From positions 1,488,001 through 1,552,000 of the forward strand of contig OY829281.1 in assembly GCA_963691715.1 (NCBI GenBank): DNA of 64,000 bases. Direction: 5' to 3'. The position numbers were made by a program, and so were the translations under genes. Shown here piece after piece: positions 24,217-33,663 of this stretch. How positions within the stretch are numbered: position 1 is the first letter of the stretch; each line of letters begins with the position of its first letter. The DNA comes from HXMU1420-13 sp963691715 (GTDB lineage Bacteria > Bacteroidota > Rhodothermia > Balneolales > Balneolaceae). The notes beneath the pieces are model-generated. The model was not told where the DNA came from. It did no database searches and worked only from the letters and a program-made list of their open reading frames with translations.

Positions 24217-27153
24217 TTAAGTATTTAGAGCCTCACATAGAATTTCTACGGGATGATATGCTGTTCGTTCTGTTCCTTCTTTAATTTGATGCCTACAACT
24301 TGTACCCGGTGCAGCAATAATGGTTTGCTCATTGGCTTTCTCTATGGCAGGAAATAAAACGAGGTTCCCAATCTTTTGGCTTACATCGTAGTGATGTTCT
24401 TCATATCCAAAAGAGCCTGCCATACCACAACATCCTGATGGAATGAGTGAGACCGTATAGTTTTCTGGGATACTTAATAAAGAAATCGAATCTTCCACAT
24501 CACTCAACGATTTTTGATGACAATGACCATGAAGTAAAATATTTTTTTCCTCTTTAGAGAAGAGCTCCGCATCAATCCTACCCAATTTAAATTCGTTAGC
24601 TAAAAATTCATCAATTAGAAATGTATGTTTTGATACTTTTTTGGCCGCTTCAACTAAAGAACTATTCACCAAGCGCGGATATTCATCTCTAAAAGTTAAA
24701 ATTGCCGACGGTTCAATGCCAATGAGTGGAACTTGATCGTTAATGCGATCTTTGAATATTGAGATATTTTGTTCTGCTGCATGTTTTGCCTTATTTAATA
24801 ATCCTTTTGAAATAGCCGCTCTTCCACTCTCATAATGAGTTACCATTTGCACATCGTAGTTAAGGGCTTGCAACAATTGAATGGTTTTAATACCAATATG
24901 AGTATCATTCCAATTGGTGAACTCATCACAAAATAGAATTACGCTTCCGTTTTCAGATTTTTTGGGAATGTAATGTTTGGTGTACCACGATTTAAGACTA
25001 TCGGTTTGTATGGTAGGTAACGTTCGTTCTTGTGCAACTCCCAATATTTTTTTTGCCATTCCTGCAAAAACTGGATTGCTTAAAAAGAAATTATAAATGC
25101 GGGGAAATTTACCCCCTAGCTCATTTAAATCGTTGATATAGGCAAACACCCTTGAACGTAAAGGAATAGTATTAGTTTTGTAGTATTGATGTAAAAACTC
25201 GGCTTTTAAACTAGACATATCCACATTAGATGGACATTCGGAGGTACATCCTTTACACGACAGACATAAATCCATCACCTCTTTTATTTCTGGATGATCG
25301 AAAGGGTTTGATTTTTCACTTTTTGTTAGAAATTCGCGTAAGGTGTTAGCTCTACCACGTGTTGTATCCTTTTCATTTCTTGTTGCTTGAAAACTCGGAC
25401 ACATAGTTCCTCCCGATAAAGGAAGTTTTCGGCAATCTCCAGAGCCATTACATTTTTCTGCAGCGCGTAAAATTCCCCCTGTATGTGAAAAATCAAATAC
25501 AGTAGTTACTTCTTTTTCTGGTGTATCTACCTCATAACGCAAGGAGGTATTCATCGGTGGAGTGTCTACAATTTTATTGGGATTAAAAATATGTGCAGGA
25601 TCCCATGTATCTTTTATTCGTTTAAATAATTGGTAATTCTCTTCCCCGACCATTAGTGGAATAAAAGCTCCTCTTAATCGCCCATCACCATGTTCTCCAC
25701 TTAACGAACCGTTATATTTTTTAACAATGTTGGCTGATTCTTTACTAATCTCATAAAATTGTTGTACATCGTTAGAAACCTTCAAATTTAGAATAGGGCG
25801 CACATGTAACTCCCCTGCTCCTGCATGAGCATACACCACCTGTTGTTGCCCAAATCCGTCTAACATTTCACCAACTTCTTCGATGTAGGTTGCCAGATCT
25901 TCCAAAGCAACAGCAGTATCTTCAATACAGGCTACGGATTTTTTATCTCCTGGGATATTTGCTAATAAACCTAATCCAGCTTTTCTTAAATCTGTAACCT
26001 GCTTTGTCTTATCAGACAGAATAATGGGGTATGCATAGCCATATTTTTCCTTCTGTAAATCAGCAATCATTGATTCGGCTTTTTCTTTGGCTTCATCAAT
26101 AGTATTTCCCCGAAATTCAACCATCAATAAAGCTGCTGGATCACCTTCGATAAACCATCTGTTTTTTCTTTGTTGAATATTCTCTTTTGTGCAATCGAGA
26201 ATAATCTTATCCATTAATTCGCATTGACTTGGACTATGCTCCATCGCTTTTTGAGTAGCTTTCAAGCTTTCAATCACATTGTCGAAATGAATTGCCGCGA
26301 TTACATCAAAGGGTTCTTGTAATTTATCTACATGTAATTTTATTTCTGTAGTAAAGGCAAGTGTTCCTTCAGAACCACACAAAAGTTTGCAAAAATTGAA
26401 CTCCGTATCCGTTTCTACAAATGGTGAGGTATTCATCAAATAATCTACTGCATATCCCGTATTTCTCCGATTAATGGTAGATTTTGGAAACTCTTTATCT
26501 ATCTGGCTTCTAACCTTGGGATCATTTAATTCATTATTAATATTTCTATAAATATCCCCTTCTAAGGTGTTTAAAGAAGTTTTTTGTTGGAATTCTTGCT
26601 TTGATAACGAACCAAAACGTACCTCGCTCCCATCAGAAAGTAATGTCTTTAATTCAATGACATGATCACGGGTAGAACCATACACTATAGAGGTAGCCCC
26701 ACACGAATTATTGCCAACCATTCCTCCAATCATCGCTCGATTTGCTGTAGAGGTAATAGGACTAAAAAATAATCCATGTTCTTTTAAATATTGGTTCAGT
26801 TCATCGCGTACAACTCCAGGTTGTACTCTTACCCATTGTTCTTCTTTATTAAATTCTAAAATTTTATTGAAGTGTTTTGTAATATCTACTACAATACCAT
26901 TTCCTACTACTTGACCAGCTAATGAAGTCCCAGCCGCTCTTGGGATTAAAGAGAGATGGTGAGTTCGAGAAAATTCTATTAATTTTTTTAAATCAGTTGT
27001 GTTTTTGGGAACAGCTACACCTATTGGTTTTTCTCTATATACAGATGCATCGGTAGCATAAAGCGTTCTAAATAATTCATCAAAATAAAATTCACCCTCT
27101 AAAGAATGGCTTAATTCTTCTAAGAATGAAGTTGGTACTTTTAGCTGAGACAT
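24217..27153 (-). CDS. FAD/Fe-S D-lactate dehydrogenase-like oxidoreductase
   Basis: About 978 residues, a fusion of an FAD-binding PCMH oxidase (GlcD-like, residues about 1-530) and a GlcF-like iron-sulfur module. In the FAD domain: RAAGTSLAGQ, MVGNNSCG, GSEGTLAF and GEHGDGR. In the Fe-S part: CNGSGDCRKLP, MCPSFQAT, CLSCKGCTSECP and the CCG motif SGCCGMAGSF. Such fusions oxidise D-2-hydroxyacids (D-lactate, 2-hydroxyglutarate) and pass electrons to the quinone pool. The TTG at 27171 lies in a terminator-like hairpin region, so the ATG at 27153 is chosen. Confidence 0.88.
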   Translation of the reverse strand: MSQLKVPTSFLEELSHSLEGEFYFDELFRTLYATDASVYREKPIGVAVPKNTTDLKKLIEFSRTHHLSLIPRAAGTSLAGQVVGNGIVVDITKHFNKILEFNKEEQWVRVQPGVVRDELNQYLKEHGLFFSPITSTANRAMIGGMVGNNSCGATSIVYGSTRDHVIELKTLLSDGSEVRFGSLSKQEFQQKTSLNTLEGDIYRNINNELNDPKVRSQIDKEFPKSTINRRNTGYAVDYLMNTSPFVETDTEFNFCKLLCGSEGTLAFTTEIKLHVDKLQEPFDVIAAIHFDNVIESLKATQKAMEHSPSQCELMDKIILDCTKENIQQRKNRWFIEGDPAALLMVEFRGNTIDEAKEKAESMIADLQKEKYGYAYPIILSDKTKQVTDLRKAGLGLLANIPGDKKSVACIEDTAVALEDLATYIEEVGEMLDGFGQQQVVYAHAGAGELHVRPILNLKVSNDVQQFYEISKESANIVKKYNGSLSGEHGDGRLRGAFIPLMVGEENYQLFKRIKDTWDPAHIFNPNKIVDTPPMNTSLRYEVDTPEKEVTTVFDFSHTGGILRAAEKCNGSGDCRKLPLSGGTMCPSFQATRNEKDTTRGRANTLREFLTKSEKSNPFDHPEIKEVMDLCLSCKGCTSECPSNVDMSSLKAEFLHQYYKTNTIPLRSRVFAYINDLNELGGKFPRIYNFFLSNPVFAGMAKKILGVAQERTLPTIQTDSLKSWYTKHYIPKKSENGSVILFCDEFTNWNDTHIGIKTIQLLQALNYDVQMVTHYESGRAAISKGLLNKAKHAAEQNISIFKDRINDQVPLIGIEPSAILTFRDEYPRLVNSSLVEAAKKVSKHTFLIDEFLANEFKLGRIDAELFSKEEKNILLHGHCHQKSLSDVEDSISLLSIPENYTVSLIPSGCCGMAGSFGYEEHHYDVSQKIGNLVLFPAIEKANEQTIIAAPGTSCRHQIKEGTERTAYHPVEILCEALNT

Positions 27154-27169
27154 AAAAAGATCAAAATGC

Positions 27170-27201
27170 AAAAAAAGAGAGAATATAGTTATATCCTCTC
27201 T
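27170..27201 (-). terminator. Intrinsic terminator of the isochorismatase-like gene
   Basis: On the minus strand a 12-bp stem (AGAGAGGATATA / TATATTCTCTCT, with one G-U pair) and a two-base loop is followed by seven T residues. It lies 24 bases after the stop of the minus-strand gene at 27225 and directly upstream of the dehydrogenase start, separating the two transcription units. Confidence 0.8.
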
Positions 27202-27224
27202 TCATAAGTATAATTTGAATAACC

Positions 27225-27863
27225 TTAATCGTAGGCTTTTCCTTCCATTACAAGCTCATCTTTACCAGTAACTACATTTAAAAATTCATTACTTGTCATT
27301 GGTTCACTAAACATAGGAAAGTCTTTTTCGATAGCATTATTATGTTCTTCCATGCTTAAACCTGCACAACAATCGGTAAGTGTTATAACATTATATCCAT
27401 TTTCATAAGCAGTACGCATAGTCGATTCTACACAACAATTAGTTAGAAAACCACCGAGCGCAATATTCTTTATACTCTTACTTCTTAGTATAAAGTCTAA
27501 GTTTGTACTATGAAATCCACAAAGACCACGCTTGCCTTCTATAATAACTTCTCCATCTTCTGGTGTTAATGATTCAACAATCTCTGACCCCCAATTAGAT
27601 TTTTTGAAAGCACCATTATCTACAACACCTTTCAAAATCCCGTATGGGGTATTCGTTAATTCTGCATAATTTTCCGTGAAAGAAATGGGCACAAAAATCA
27701 CTTGTACACCTTCATTTCTTGCATTTTTTACTAATTCTATGGTGTTGGATAGCATATTATTTGCATCCATAACTCCTTTTACTGCGTCATGAAAAATTCC
27801 ACCTTCTGAAGTAAAATCATTCTGAAATTCGATTAGCACAATTGCCGTTTCGTTCTTATTCAT
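27225..27863 (-). CDS. Isochorismatase-family cysteine hydrolase
   Basis: A 212-residue protein of the isochorismatase-like fold. The catalytic triad positions are visible: Asp in IEFQNDF, Lys in IEGKRGLCGF and Cys in LTNCCVESTMRTAYENGY. Relatives hydrolyse amides such as nicotinamide, N-carbamoylsarcosine or biuret, or simple amide and enol-ether bonds; the substrate is not clear. It is divergent from an AraC-type regulator at 28020, with a shared 156-bp control region, so that regulator is its likely controller. Confidence 0.85.
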   Translation of the reverse strand: MNKNETAIVLIEFQNDFTSEGGIFHDAVKGVMDANNMLSNTIELVKNARNEGVQVIFVPISFTENYAELTNTPYGILKGVVDNGAFKKSNWGSEIVESLTPEDGEVIIEGKRGLCGFHSTNLDFILRSKSIKNIALGGFLTNCCVESTMRTAYENGYNVITLTDCCAGLSMEEHNNAIEKDFPMFSEPMTSNEFLNVVTGKDELVMEGKAYD

Positions 27864-28019
27864 AATTAAAATTTATTAGTGATTTATTCCGATTAAATAT
27901 GTTTTTCATATCATTGACTAATAATTATACATTTCAAATCTTAAAACAAAATCGTTTTATAATTAAGAATAGCATTTTTGTCTCATTTTAGTTTTAATTA
28001 CAGACAATATCTTATAACA

Positions 28020-28943
28020 ATGTTTAATAATTCCATCTTACCAATACAGCCTTCAAATGAAGTGGTTGAACTAGTAGAACAAAAACGAGGCTACAATTTA
28101 GATTCATGTGAACTGCATATATATGAAACTCGAAAAGAAGTGGCAAGACTTCCCATTACTTTTGAGGGTTTTACTGTTACCTCAATGCTTAAAGGAGTGA
28201 AAAAAGTGCGCTTTAATGATGGAATTAAAAGAAATTACGTACCAGGAAACACCATCATTGTTCCAAATAATTATGAATTAAATATTGATTTTCCAGAAGC
28301 TAGTTTTAGTTCGCCAACACAATGTGCTGCACTTATTATTGACACACACTATGCTAAACAACAATTGGATAAGATTAATGAACATAATGTTCAGAATACA
28401 CTTTATGACCATAGCAATATTTTAAATCAACCATTACTTATAAATAACACAAAAAACTTAATTGCTTTACATTCAAAAATTATTGGTCTCTCAACATCTT
28501 CTGAAAGAACAAAAGAACAGAGAGTAAAATCGTTGATTAATAAGTTAATTAAAAGAGCCAGTCAATTATATTGTGTTGAGAAATTAAGAGATGAATCAAT
28601 TTCTCATAAAAATAATAACCCCTTTTCAGCTATAATTAATTTTATACAAGAAAACATTCATAGAGAGATACATATTAAAGATTTGATTAGAGTTTCTAAC
28701 ATGAGTAGAGCTACTTTTTATAGAGTATTTGTAAAAGAAATAGGAATATCTCCAAATAAATTAATAATTAATGAAAGAATAGCTCTTGCGAAAAAATTAA
28801 TTACTGAAAATAATTTATCTATAAAAGAAACTGCATATGCAGTGGGTTTTAGTAGCCCTAATTATTTCATTAGACTATTTAAAAAATATGAAGGTATTAC
28901 ACCTAAAAGGTTTTCTAATTCCTTTCAGCATTTCCACAATTAA
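28020..28943 (+). CDS. AraC-family transcriptional regulator
   Basis: About 307 residues. The ATG at 28020 is preferred to an upstream TTG. The N-terminal part (about residues 15-150) resembles an AraC-type ligand-binding domain (ELHIYETRKEVARLPITFEGFTV and a GNTIIVPNNYELNIDFPEA stretch). The C-terminal 100 residues hold the two helix-turn-helix units: IHIKDLIRVSNMSRATFYRVFVKEIGISPNKLI and IKETAYAVGFSSPNYFIRLFKKYEGITPKRF. Divergent from the isochorismatase-like gene, which is the natural target. Confidence 0.9.
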   Translation: MFNNSILPIQPSNEVVELVEQKRGYNLDSCELHIYETRKEVARLPITFEGFTVTSMLKGVKKVRFNDGIKRNYVPGNTIIVPNNYELNIDFPEASFSSPTQCAALIIDTHYAKQQLDKINEHNVQNTLYDHSNILNQPLLINNTKNLIALHSKIIGLSTSSERTKEQRVKSLINKLIKRASQLYCVEKLRDESISHKNNNPFSAIINFIQENIHREIHIKDLIRVSNMSRATFYRVFVKEIGISPNKLIINERIALAKKLITENNLSIKETAYAVGFSSPNYFIRLFKKYEGITPKRFSNSFQHFHN

Positions 28944-29034
28944 AATAGTTGGAAATATTATGTATCATGTTCATCTTTGTAAGGTTAGCATCTCAAATCG
29001 AATTTATCATACTATCCTAAGCTTTAGCTACTAA

Positions 29035-29919
29035 ATGGTCATCACCCTAAAAAGTAAACAACTTGAAGTCAAAATTTCTGAACCTCTAGAGGGATATCAG
29101 TCTTCTCGTTTTGATTGGACTGGAAAAGTATCAGAAATCTTTTTTAAGGGTGTTCCTATTACTACCAATGAGGCCCCCAATTGTACTGACCCCTTACAAA
29201 ATGGTGCGGGATTATATAATGAGTTTTCTATGCATAATGCTTTAGGATTTGATGATACTGAAATAGGTAGTTGGTTTCATAAAATTGGAGTTGGGCTATT
29301 AAAAAAACATGACTATGAATATGATTTTTCGATAGGATATGAAATTAAACCTGCTAAATTTGATATGCTCGTAGAGGTAGACCGTGTACATTTAGAATGC
29401 ATTTCACCTAATGAAAATGGCTACTCTTATCATCTTAAAAAGGAAATAATTGTAGAAGACGATCAATTAATAATAAACTATTCATTAGAAAATACAGGTC
29501 AAAAAGAAATACACACCGAAGAGTATGTTCACAATTTTTTTCGGATTAATCATGCATTAATTGATTCGAATTATGAATTAAAACTACCTTTCCAAATCGA
29601 AAGACCCTACTCCTGTAAAACTGTAAATCCGAATAATATTTTGGATTTCAAAAACGATGAGATAAAATTTACAACTTCTACAGAACATCAATTTTTTGCA
29701 GATTACCTAAACGGAAATGATGTTGTATATGCAGGGTGGGAACTTATTAATAGAGATACAAAAATAGGTGTCTCTGAAACAGCTAGCTTTAAAACCTCTA
29801 AAGTAAATCTCTGGGGGTGGAAACATGTTATTAGTCCTGAATTATTCCATTCTATTCATTTAAGACCAACTCAGATAGAAGAATGGACTCGTACCTATCA
29901 CTTCTTCACCCTCGAATAA
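29035..29919 (+). CDS. Galactose mutarotase-like fold protein
   Basis: A 294-residue beta-rich protein. It resembles aldose 1-epimerase-like proteins: NGAGLYNEFSMHNALGF early, SYHLKKEIIVEDDQLIINYSLENTGQKEIHTEEYVHNFFRIN in the middle, which is the typical carbohydrate-binding supersandwich with a His-rich active region. No signal peptide, so cytoplasmic. It may interconvert sugar anomers. It lies 95 bases upstream of a sugar-type Nudix regulator and may share its regulon. Confidence 0.6.
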   Translation: MVITLKSKQLEVKISEPLEGYQSSRFDWTGKVSEIFFKGVPITTNEAPNCTDPLQNGAGLYNEFSMHNALGFDDTEIGSWFHKIGVGLLKKHDYEYDFSIGYEIKPAKFDMLVEVDRVHLECISPNENGYSYHLKKEIIVEDDQLIINYSLENTGQKEIHTEEYVHNFFRINHALIDSNYELKLPFQIERPYSCKTVNPNNILDFKNDEIKFTTSTEHQFFADYLNGNDVVYAGWELINRDTKIGVSETASFKTSKVNLWGWKHVISPELFHSIHLRPTQIEEWTRTYHFFTLE

Positions 29920-29972
29920 TTGAATGTTTTTTCAAAAGTAGTTCTGAGAATAATAATTTTACATTCTTCATT

Positions 29973-29995
29973 TTAAGTGTTATATATACACTTAA
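29973..29995. promoter_or_regulatory. Perfect 8-bp inverted repeat, candidate operator
   Basis: TTAAGTGT and ACACTTAA separated by seven bases (TATATAT), 18 bases before the start codon of the Nudix regulator gene. Its position and symmetry fit an autoregulatory operator for a dimeric winged-helix protein. No T-run follows, which argues against a terminator. Confidence 0.6.
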
Positions 29996-30013
29996 TCAAT
30001 AAATGTATTAAAA

Positions 30014-30613
30014 ATGGAAAAAAATAAACATATCTCCGTTGATTGTGTGGTTTTTGGTTATGATTCTCAGAATTTAAATGTACTGCTCATAAAGCGCACA
30101 CTTACAGATGAAACTAAAAGATTTGTAGTATTTTCAGATTATACATTACCTGGAAATCATGTGTATGAAGAAGAAAAAATTGATGATGCGGCAAATCGGA
30201 TTCTTTTAGATTTAACAGGTTTTGAACACGTATACCTTGAACAATTCAAGACTTTTGCTGATTCAGAGCGCTTATCAAAACCTCTTGATAAATTATGGCT
30301 AAAAAATATTGGTAGAGATCCATCGATTCGTGTTGCATCAATAGGATATTTCGCATTAACTGCTACAAATTGTATCCATTTAGAATGGAAAGGTAGAGAG
30401 GTAAAGTGGTCACCTGTAGATCAAGTTGGTAAACTAGGATTTGATCACAACCAAATACTTGATGATGCGCTTATTGCTCTTCGTAATAAAATGAAACACG
30501 AACCCGTAGGATTTGAGCTTCTCCCTACAAAATTCAGCCTTACACAACTTCAAAGGGTATATGAGAAAATTTTGATACAACATTTGATAAACGAAATTTC
30601 AGAAAAAAAATAA
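30014..30613 (+). CDS. NrtR/AraR-type Nudix transcriptional regulator, frameshifted near C-terminus
   Basis: A 199-residue product with an N-terminal Nudix-like domain (VDCVVFGYDSQNLNVLLIKR, YTLPGNHVYEEEKIDDAANRILLDLTG) lacking a full catalytic Nudix box, and the beginning of a winged helix (LPTKFSLTQLQRVYEKIL). In this family the wing then continues for about 50 residues. Here an eight-A tract at 30603-30610 precedes an early stop. In the next frame the missing part continues to 30744 (INRMNYVVPLKEKQTGVSHK, PAQLYIF). One extra A would restore it. Such regulators control arabinose, other sugar or NAD genes. Confidence 0.8.
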   Translation: MEKNKHISVDCVVFGYDSQNLNVLLIKRTLTDETKRFVVFSDYTLPGNHVYEEEKIDDAANRILLDLTGFEHVYLEQFKTFADSERLSKPLDKLWLKNIGRDPSIRVASIGYFALTATNCIHLEWKGREVKWSPVDQVGKLGFDHNQILDDALIALRNKMKHEPVGFELLPTKFSLTQLQRVYEKILIQHLINEISEKK

Positions 30614-30744
30614 ATCGAATGAATTATGTGGTTCCACTTAAAGAAAAGCAGACTGGAGTTTCACATAAACCAGCCCAACTATATATTTTTAGTAAAGACA
30701 TATATGAAAAAACTAAAACTGAACAGTTTGATTTTCTTGTATAA
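30614..30744 (+). pseudogene. Detached C-terminal wing of the Nudix regulator
   Basis: Continuous with the upstream gene if one A is added to the A8 tract. The frame reads KINRMNYVVPLKEKQTG then VSHKPAQLYIFSKDIYEK, matching the family's conserved EKxxGVxHRPAxLYxF region. It cannot be translated alone unless ribosomes or RNA polymerase slip on the A-run. Confidence 0.6.
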
Positions 30745-30765
30745 CTGAAATAAATACGTCCAATA

Positions 30766-30813
30766 CCTATTTCAAAAATTTTATTGATACAGAACTATGT
30801 ATTATCAAAAATT
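30766..30813 (+). repeat. Short repeat, copy 1 (second copy near 33613-33654)
   Basis: AAAATTTTATTGATACAGAA followed by CTATGTATTATCAAAAATT; a nearly identical stretch occurs at 33613-33654, after the GNAT pseudogene. The two flank the IS481 relic and pseudogene region at a distance of about 2.8 kb. Confidence 0.6.
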
Positions 30814-30965
30814 AGGGCTGAAGTAGCTAAGAGATAATGTTTGGTGTGTTAATACTATGCTTTTATTTGGGTTAAAAGCTGTATACAATCATCCCTATTT
30901 AAGCGCCATTCACACTCCTTCAACAACCAATAACAATTAGTATATTTTATCCTATTAAGGCATGG

Positions 30966-32238
30966 TAAAGGGACATCGTTTACACTTTTTTAGTCGTATA
31001 TATTCACAAAAAATGAATGTATATGCCTTGGAAACAAACGACACCTATGGAACAAAAAATTGAATTTATCTGTGCATGGAGATCAGGAAAATATACCATT
31101 ACAGATCTTTGTGAAAACTTTGGAATTTCAAGACCAACCGCGTACAAACTAATTTCTCGATTCGAAAAAATGGGATTTGATGGTCTTCGAGAGAGCTCAA
31201 GAGCTCCCAGGAACCATCCTAATCAAACTAGTAATAAAATCACTGATAGTATTCTTAATTTAAAGAAAAAGTATCCGTGTTGGGGAGCAAAAAAAATAAG
31301 AGTTTTATTGTTTAACGAATTACCAAATGAAGACCTCCCTTCGGTGGTTACAGTTCATAATATTCTAAAGAAAAATGGTTTTGTCTCTACGAAAAAAAGG
31401 ATGCGTAGGATCAAGCCTGTATTTCCTATGTTCGATCCAGAAGAATGTAATGAAGTATGGAGTGCAGATTATAAAGGAAAGTTTTTAATGGGTAATACCA
31501 TCTATTGTCATCCGCTGACTATAGCAGACTCCAAAAGTAGGTTTTTATTTTCTGCAAAGGGGCATTATAAGGAAACCCTAAAAGAAGCTAAAGCAGCCTT
31601 TAAAAAGGTTTTTAGGAAATATGGGATTCCCAAACAAATACATACAGACAACGGAAGCCCATTTGGTTCTGTAAGAGCTATTCAAAGATTTACACAGCTC
31701 TCCTATTGGTTTATTGAACTCGGTATAACGACTGTTTTCTCTGACCCAGCTCACCCCGAACAAAACGGAAGACATGAACGCATGCACCGCGATTTAAAAG
31801 CTGCTTGTGCCAAACCTCTGCATATGATATAAAAGCTCAACATAGACGATTAAATGCTTTTGTAAAAGAGTATAATCATGTTAGACCACATAAAGCTTTA
31901 GGGATGAAAACTCCCGCAGACATTCATTCATTTTCAACAAGACCCTTTCCTGAAAAAATTGAACATTATGACTACCATCACCAATGGAACATTGAAAGTA
32001 ACTCAACATGGGGCTATCAGATGGAAGTCCTATTATTGGGTTTATCTCACAGCTGCTGTTAAAGGAAAATATGTGGGTATTGAACCAGTAGGAAATGGAA
32101 TTTGGAGAGTATATTATAGAAATATGTTTTTAGGATTCTTTGATGAAACTAACTTAAGAAATAAAGATCAACATGCAAGGTTAGAGACTCATTTTGTGTA
32201 AATCATAATCTTTAACTTGTGTAAAGCATGTGTCTTAA
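30966..32238 (+). mobile_element. IS481-like insertion sequence relic
   Basis: About 1.27 kb. The ends hold imperfect inverted repeats, TAAAGGGACATCGTTTACAC (30966-30985) and the complement of GTGTAAAGCATGTGTCTTAA (32219-32238), matching at 15 of 20 positions. No clear target duplication was found. It carries one plus-strand transposase gene that is frameshifted twice, so the element is not autonomous. Confidence 0.75.
31017..32201 (+). pseudogene. IS481-family transposase with two frameshifts
   Basis: The first part has a helix-turn-helix (YTITDLCENFGISRPTAYKL) and the DDE core: WSADYKGKF (Asp), HTDNGSPFG (Asp) and PEQNGRHERMHRDLK (Glu). The frame is then lost near 31815: the product runs into LHMI and stops, while the next frame continues with SAYDIKAQHRRLNAFVKEYN, HVRPHKALGMKTPADIHS. 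A second shift near 31985 leads to a third frame, KVTQHGAIRWKSYYWVYLTA, ending at 32201. Catalytic residues are intact, but the protein is broken in two places. Confidence 0.85.
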
Positions 32239-32364
32239 CGAACAAACCCCTGTGCATCACTACGAATGGTTTGATTAAATAGTACTATAATAATTATATT
32301 ACAAATGCGTTAAAAAATTTCAAAACTTGATGCACATGTTAAAATTAAATTATATCAAAACTTT

Positions 32365-32814
32365 ATGAAGAAAAAAATATTGCTAATATTATCAATTTTT
32401 TGCTTGAATTGTAGTTCTGTTGATTATTCAACAGAATTTATTGAAAACATATCTATTTTAATTGCAGAAGGTAATTTATCGGGAAATGGATCGGAAGGAA
32501 TAACACAACAGAATTTAATCATTTCTAGCGAAACTGCTTGGAATGATTTAATAACTCAAATGAATTCAACATATGACTTTACAAATATTGATATAAATTT
32601 TTCTGAATATAGAGTCATCGCAGCATTTGATGAAATAAGACCCTCTGGAGGCTATTTCTTAGAATTAGATATAACATTTAACTCAGAAAATATAGTTGTA
32701 AATGTAATTAAAAATGTACCTCCAAATGATGTATATACTCCTGCTGTAATTACCCAACCCTTTCATATTGTAAAAATTTCAAATACTGATTTACCTGTAA
32801 TATTCGAATCATAA
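32365..32814 (+). CDS. PrcB-like lipoprotein
   Basis: A 149-residue predicted lipoprotein (signal MKKKILLILSIFCLNC, Cys16). The C-terminal half resembles the PrcB_C domain: a strand RVIAAFDEIRPSGGYFLELDITF followed by VNVIKNVPPNDVYTPAVITQPFHIVKI. PrcB stabilises a surface protease in Treponema; orphan copies of the domain are common in Bacteroidota and their role is unclear. Single gene. Confidence 0.65.
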   Translation: MKKKILLILSIFCLNCSSVDYSTEFIENISILIAEGNLSGNGSEGITQQNLIISSETAWNDLITQMNSTYDFTNIDINFSEYRVIAAFDEIRPSGGYFLELDITFNSENIVVNVIKNVPPNDVYTPAVITQPFHIVKISNTDLPVIFES

Positions 32815-33148
32815 ATTATTGAAAACAAAGCAGAAAGGACAAAACACATAATTTTAAGTCTTCGCCATAATTAGTGTAAATGCAACGTGTTTGAAAATAT
32901 CATGATTAGAACGGTTATCAATATCTACTTACCCATAGAATTAATAACTGGGTAGTATATTCTGGTAATGAGTTTCCTAAGACGCATTTAAAACCGAGCC
33001 GAAGCAGTAGCTCATGCGATACTGCGAGCTTCAAAGTGTTCAATCTGTAGATAGTTTTTGTGTTTGGATATTCTGCTTTTGCGTTAATACAAAGGGGTTG
33101 ATTTTATAGCTTTATTTATAGTTAGCTGTTACAGCCCCTTATTATAAT
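32815..33148 (+). other. Intergenic region with a strong hairpin
   Basis: About 330 bases without a gene. It contains GCAGTA (33004-33009) pairing with TACTGC (33020-33025), extended by GAA/TTC-type contacts, and GTTAGCTG at 33121 just before the GNAT pseudogene, reminiscent of the right box of the attC-like repeats. The rest of the region does not resemble the 190-bp family. Confidence 0.4.
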
Positions 33149-33609
33149 ATGCAAATAAAAATTAGAAGAGCTTTTTATAAGGATCTTGAAGAACTACAAA
33201 CTTTATTTGTTGAAACAATTCAAGCAACTTGCTCACGTGATTACAATAAAAACCAAATTGATGCTTAGACCTCATCGGTAGAAAATTTTGAAAGATGGAT
33301 TAGATTAATTACTAAACAATACACACTAGTTGCATATACCGATGAAATGATTGTTGGACTAGCTGCTTTAGATGATCCCAATTATGTAGATTTTTTATAT
33401 ACACATAAGGATTTTCAAAATAGAGGGGTTGGAAACCAACTTTTTAATGCAATTAAATTAGAATCATTGCGTCAAGGTCAATACAAACTAATTTCTGATG
33501 TTAGTATTACTGCAAAATCCTTTTTTTGAGTCGAAAGGCTTTGAAGTGATCAAACAAAATAAGAAGGAAATAAAAGGTATTGAAATAATAAATTACCGAA
33601 TGAATGAAA
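33149..33609 (+). pseudogene. GNAT acetyltransferase pseudogene
   Basis: From ATG 33149: MQIKIRRAFYKDLEELQTLF, then ATCSRDYNKNQIDA, a TAG where the family usually has Trp, then SSVENFERWIRL, VAYTDEMIVGLAALDD, and the acetyl-CoA loop HKDFQNRGVGNQLFNAIK. The frame breaks again at a T-run (TCCTTTTTTTGAG, near 33521-33529), after which the other frame continues SKGFEVIKQNKKEIKGIEIINYRMNEI. One nonsense and one frameshift make it inactive. Confidence 0.85.
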
Positions 33610-33663
33610 TCTGAAAAATTTTTATTGATACAGAACTATAATTATCAAAAATTTTTTCCCCCA

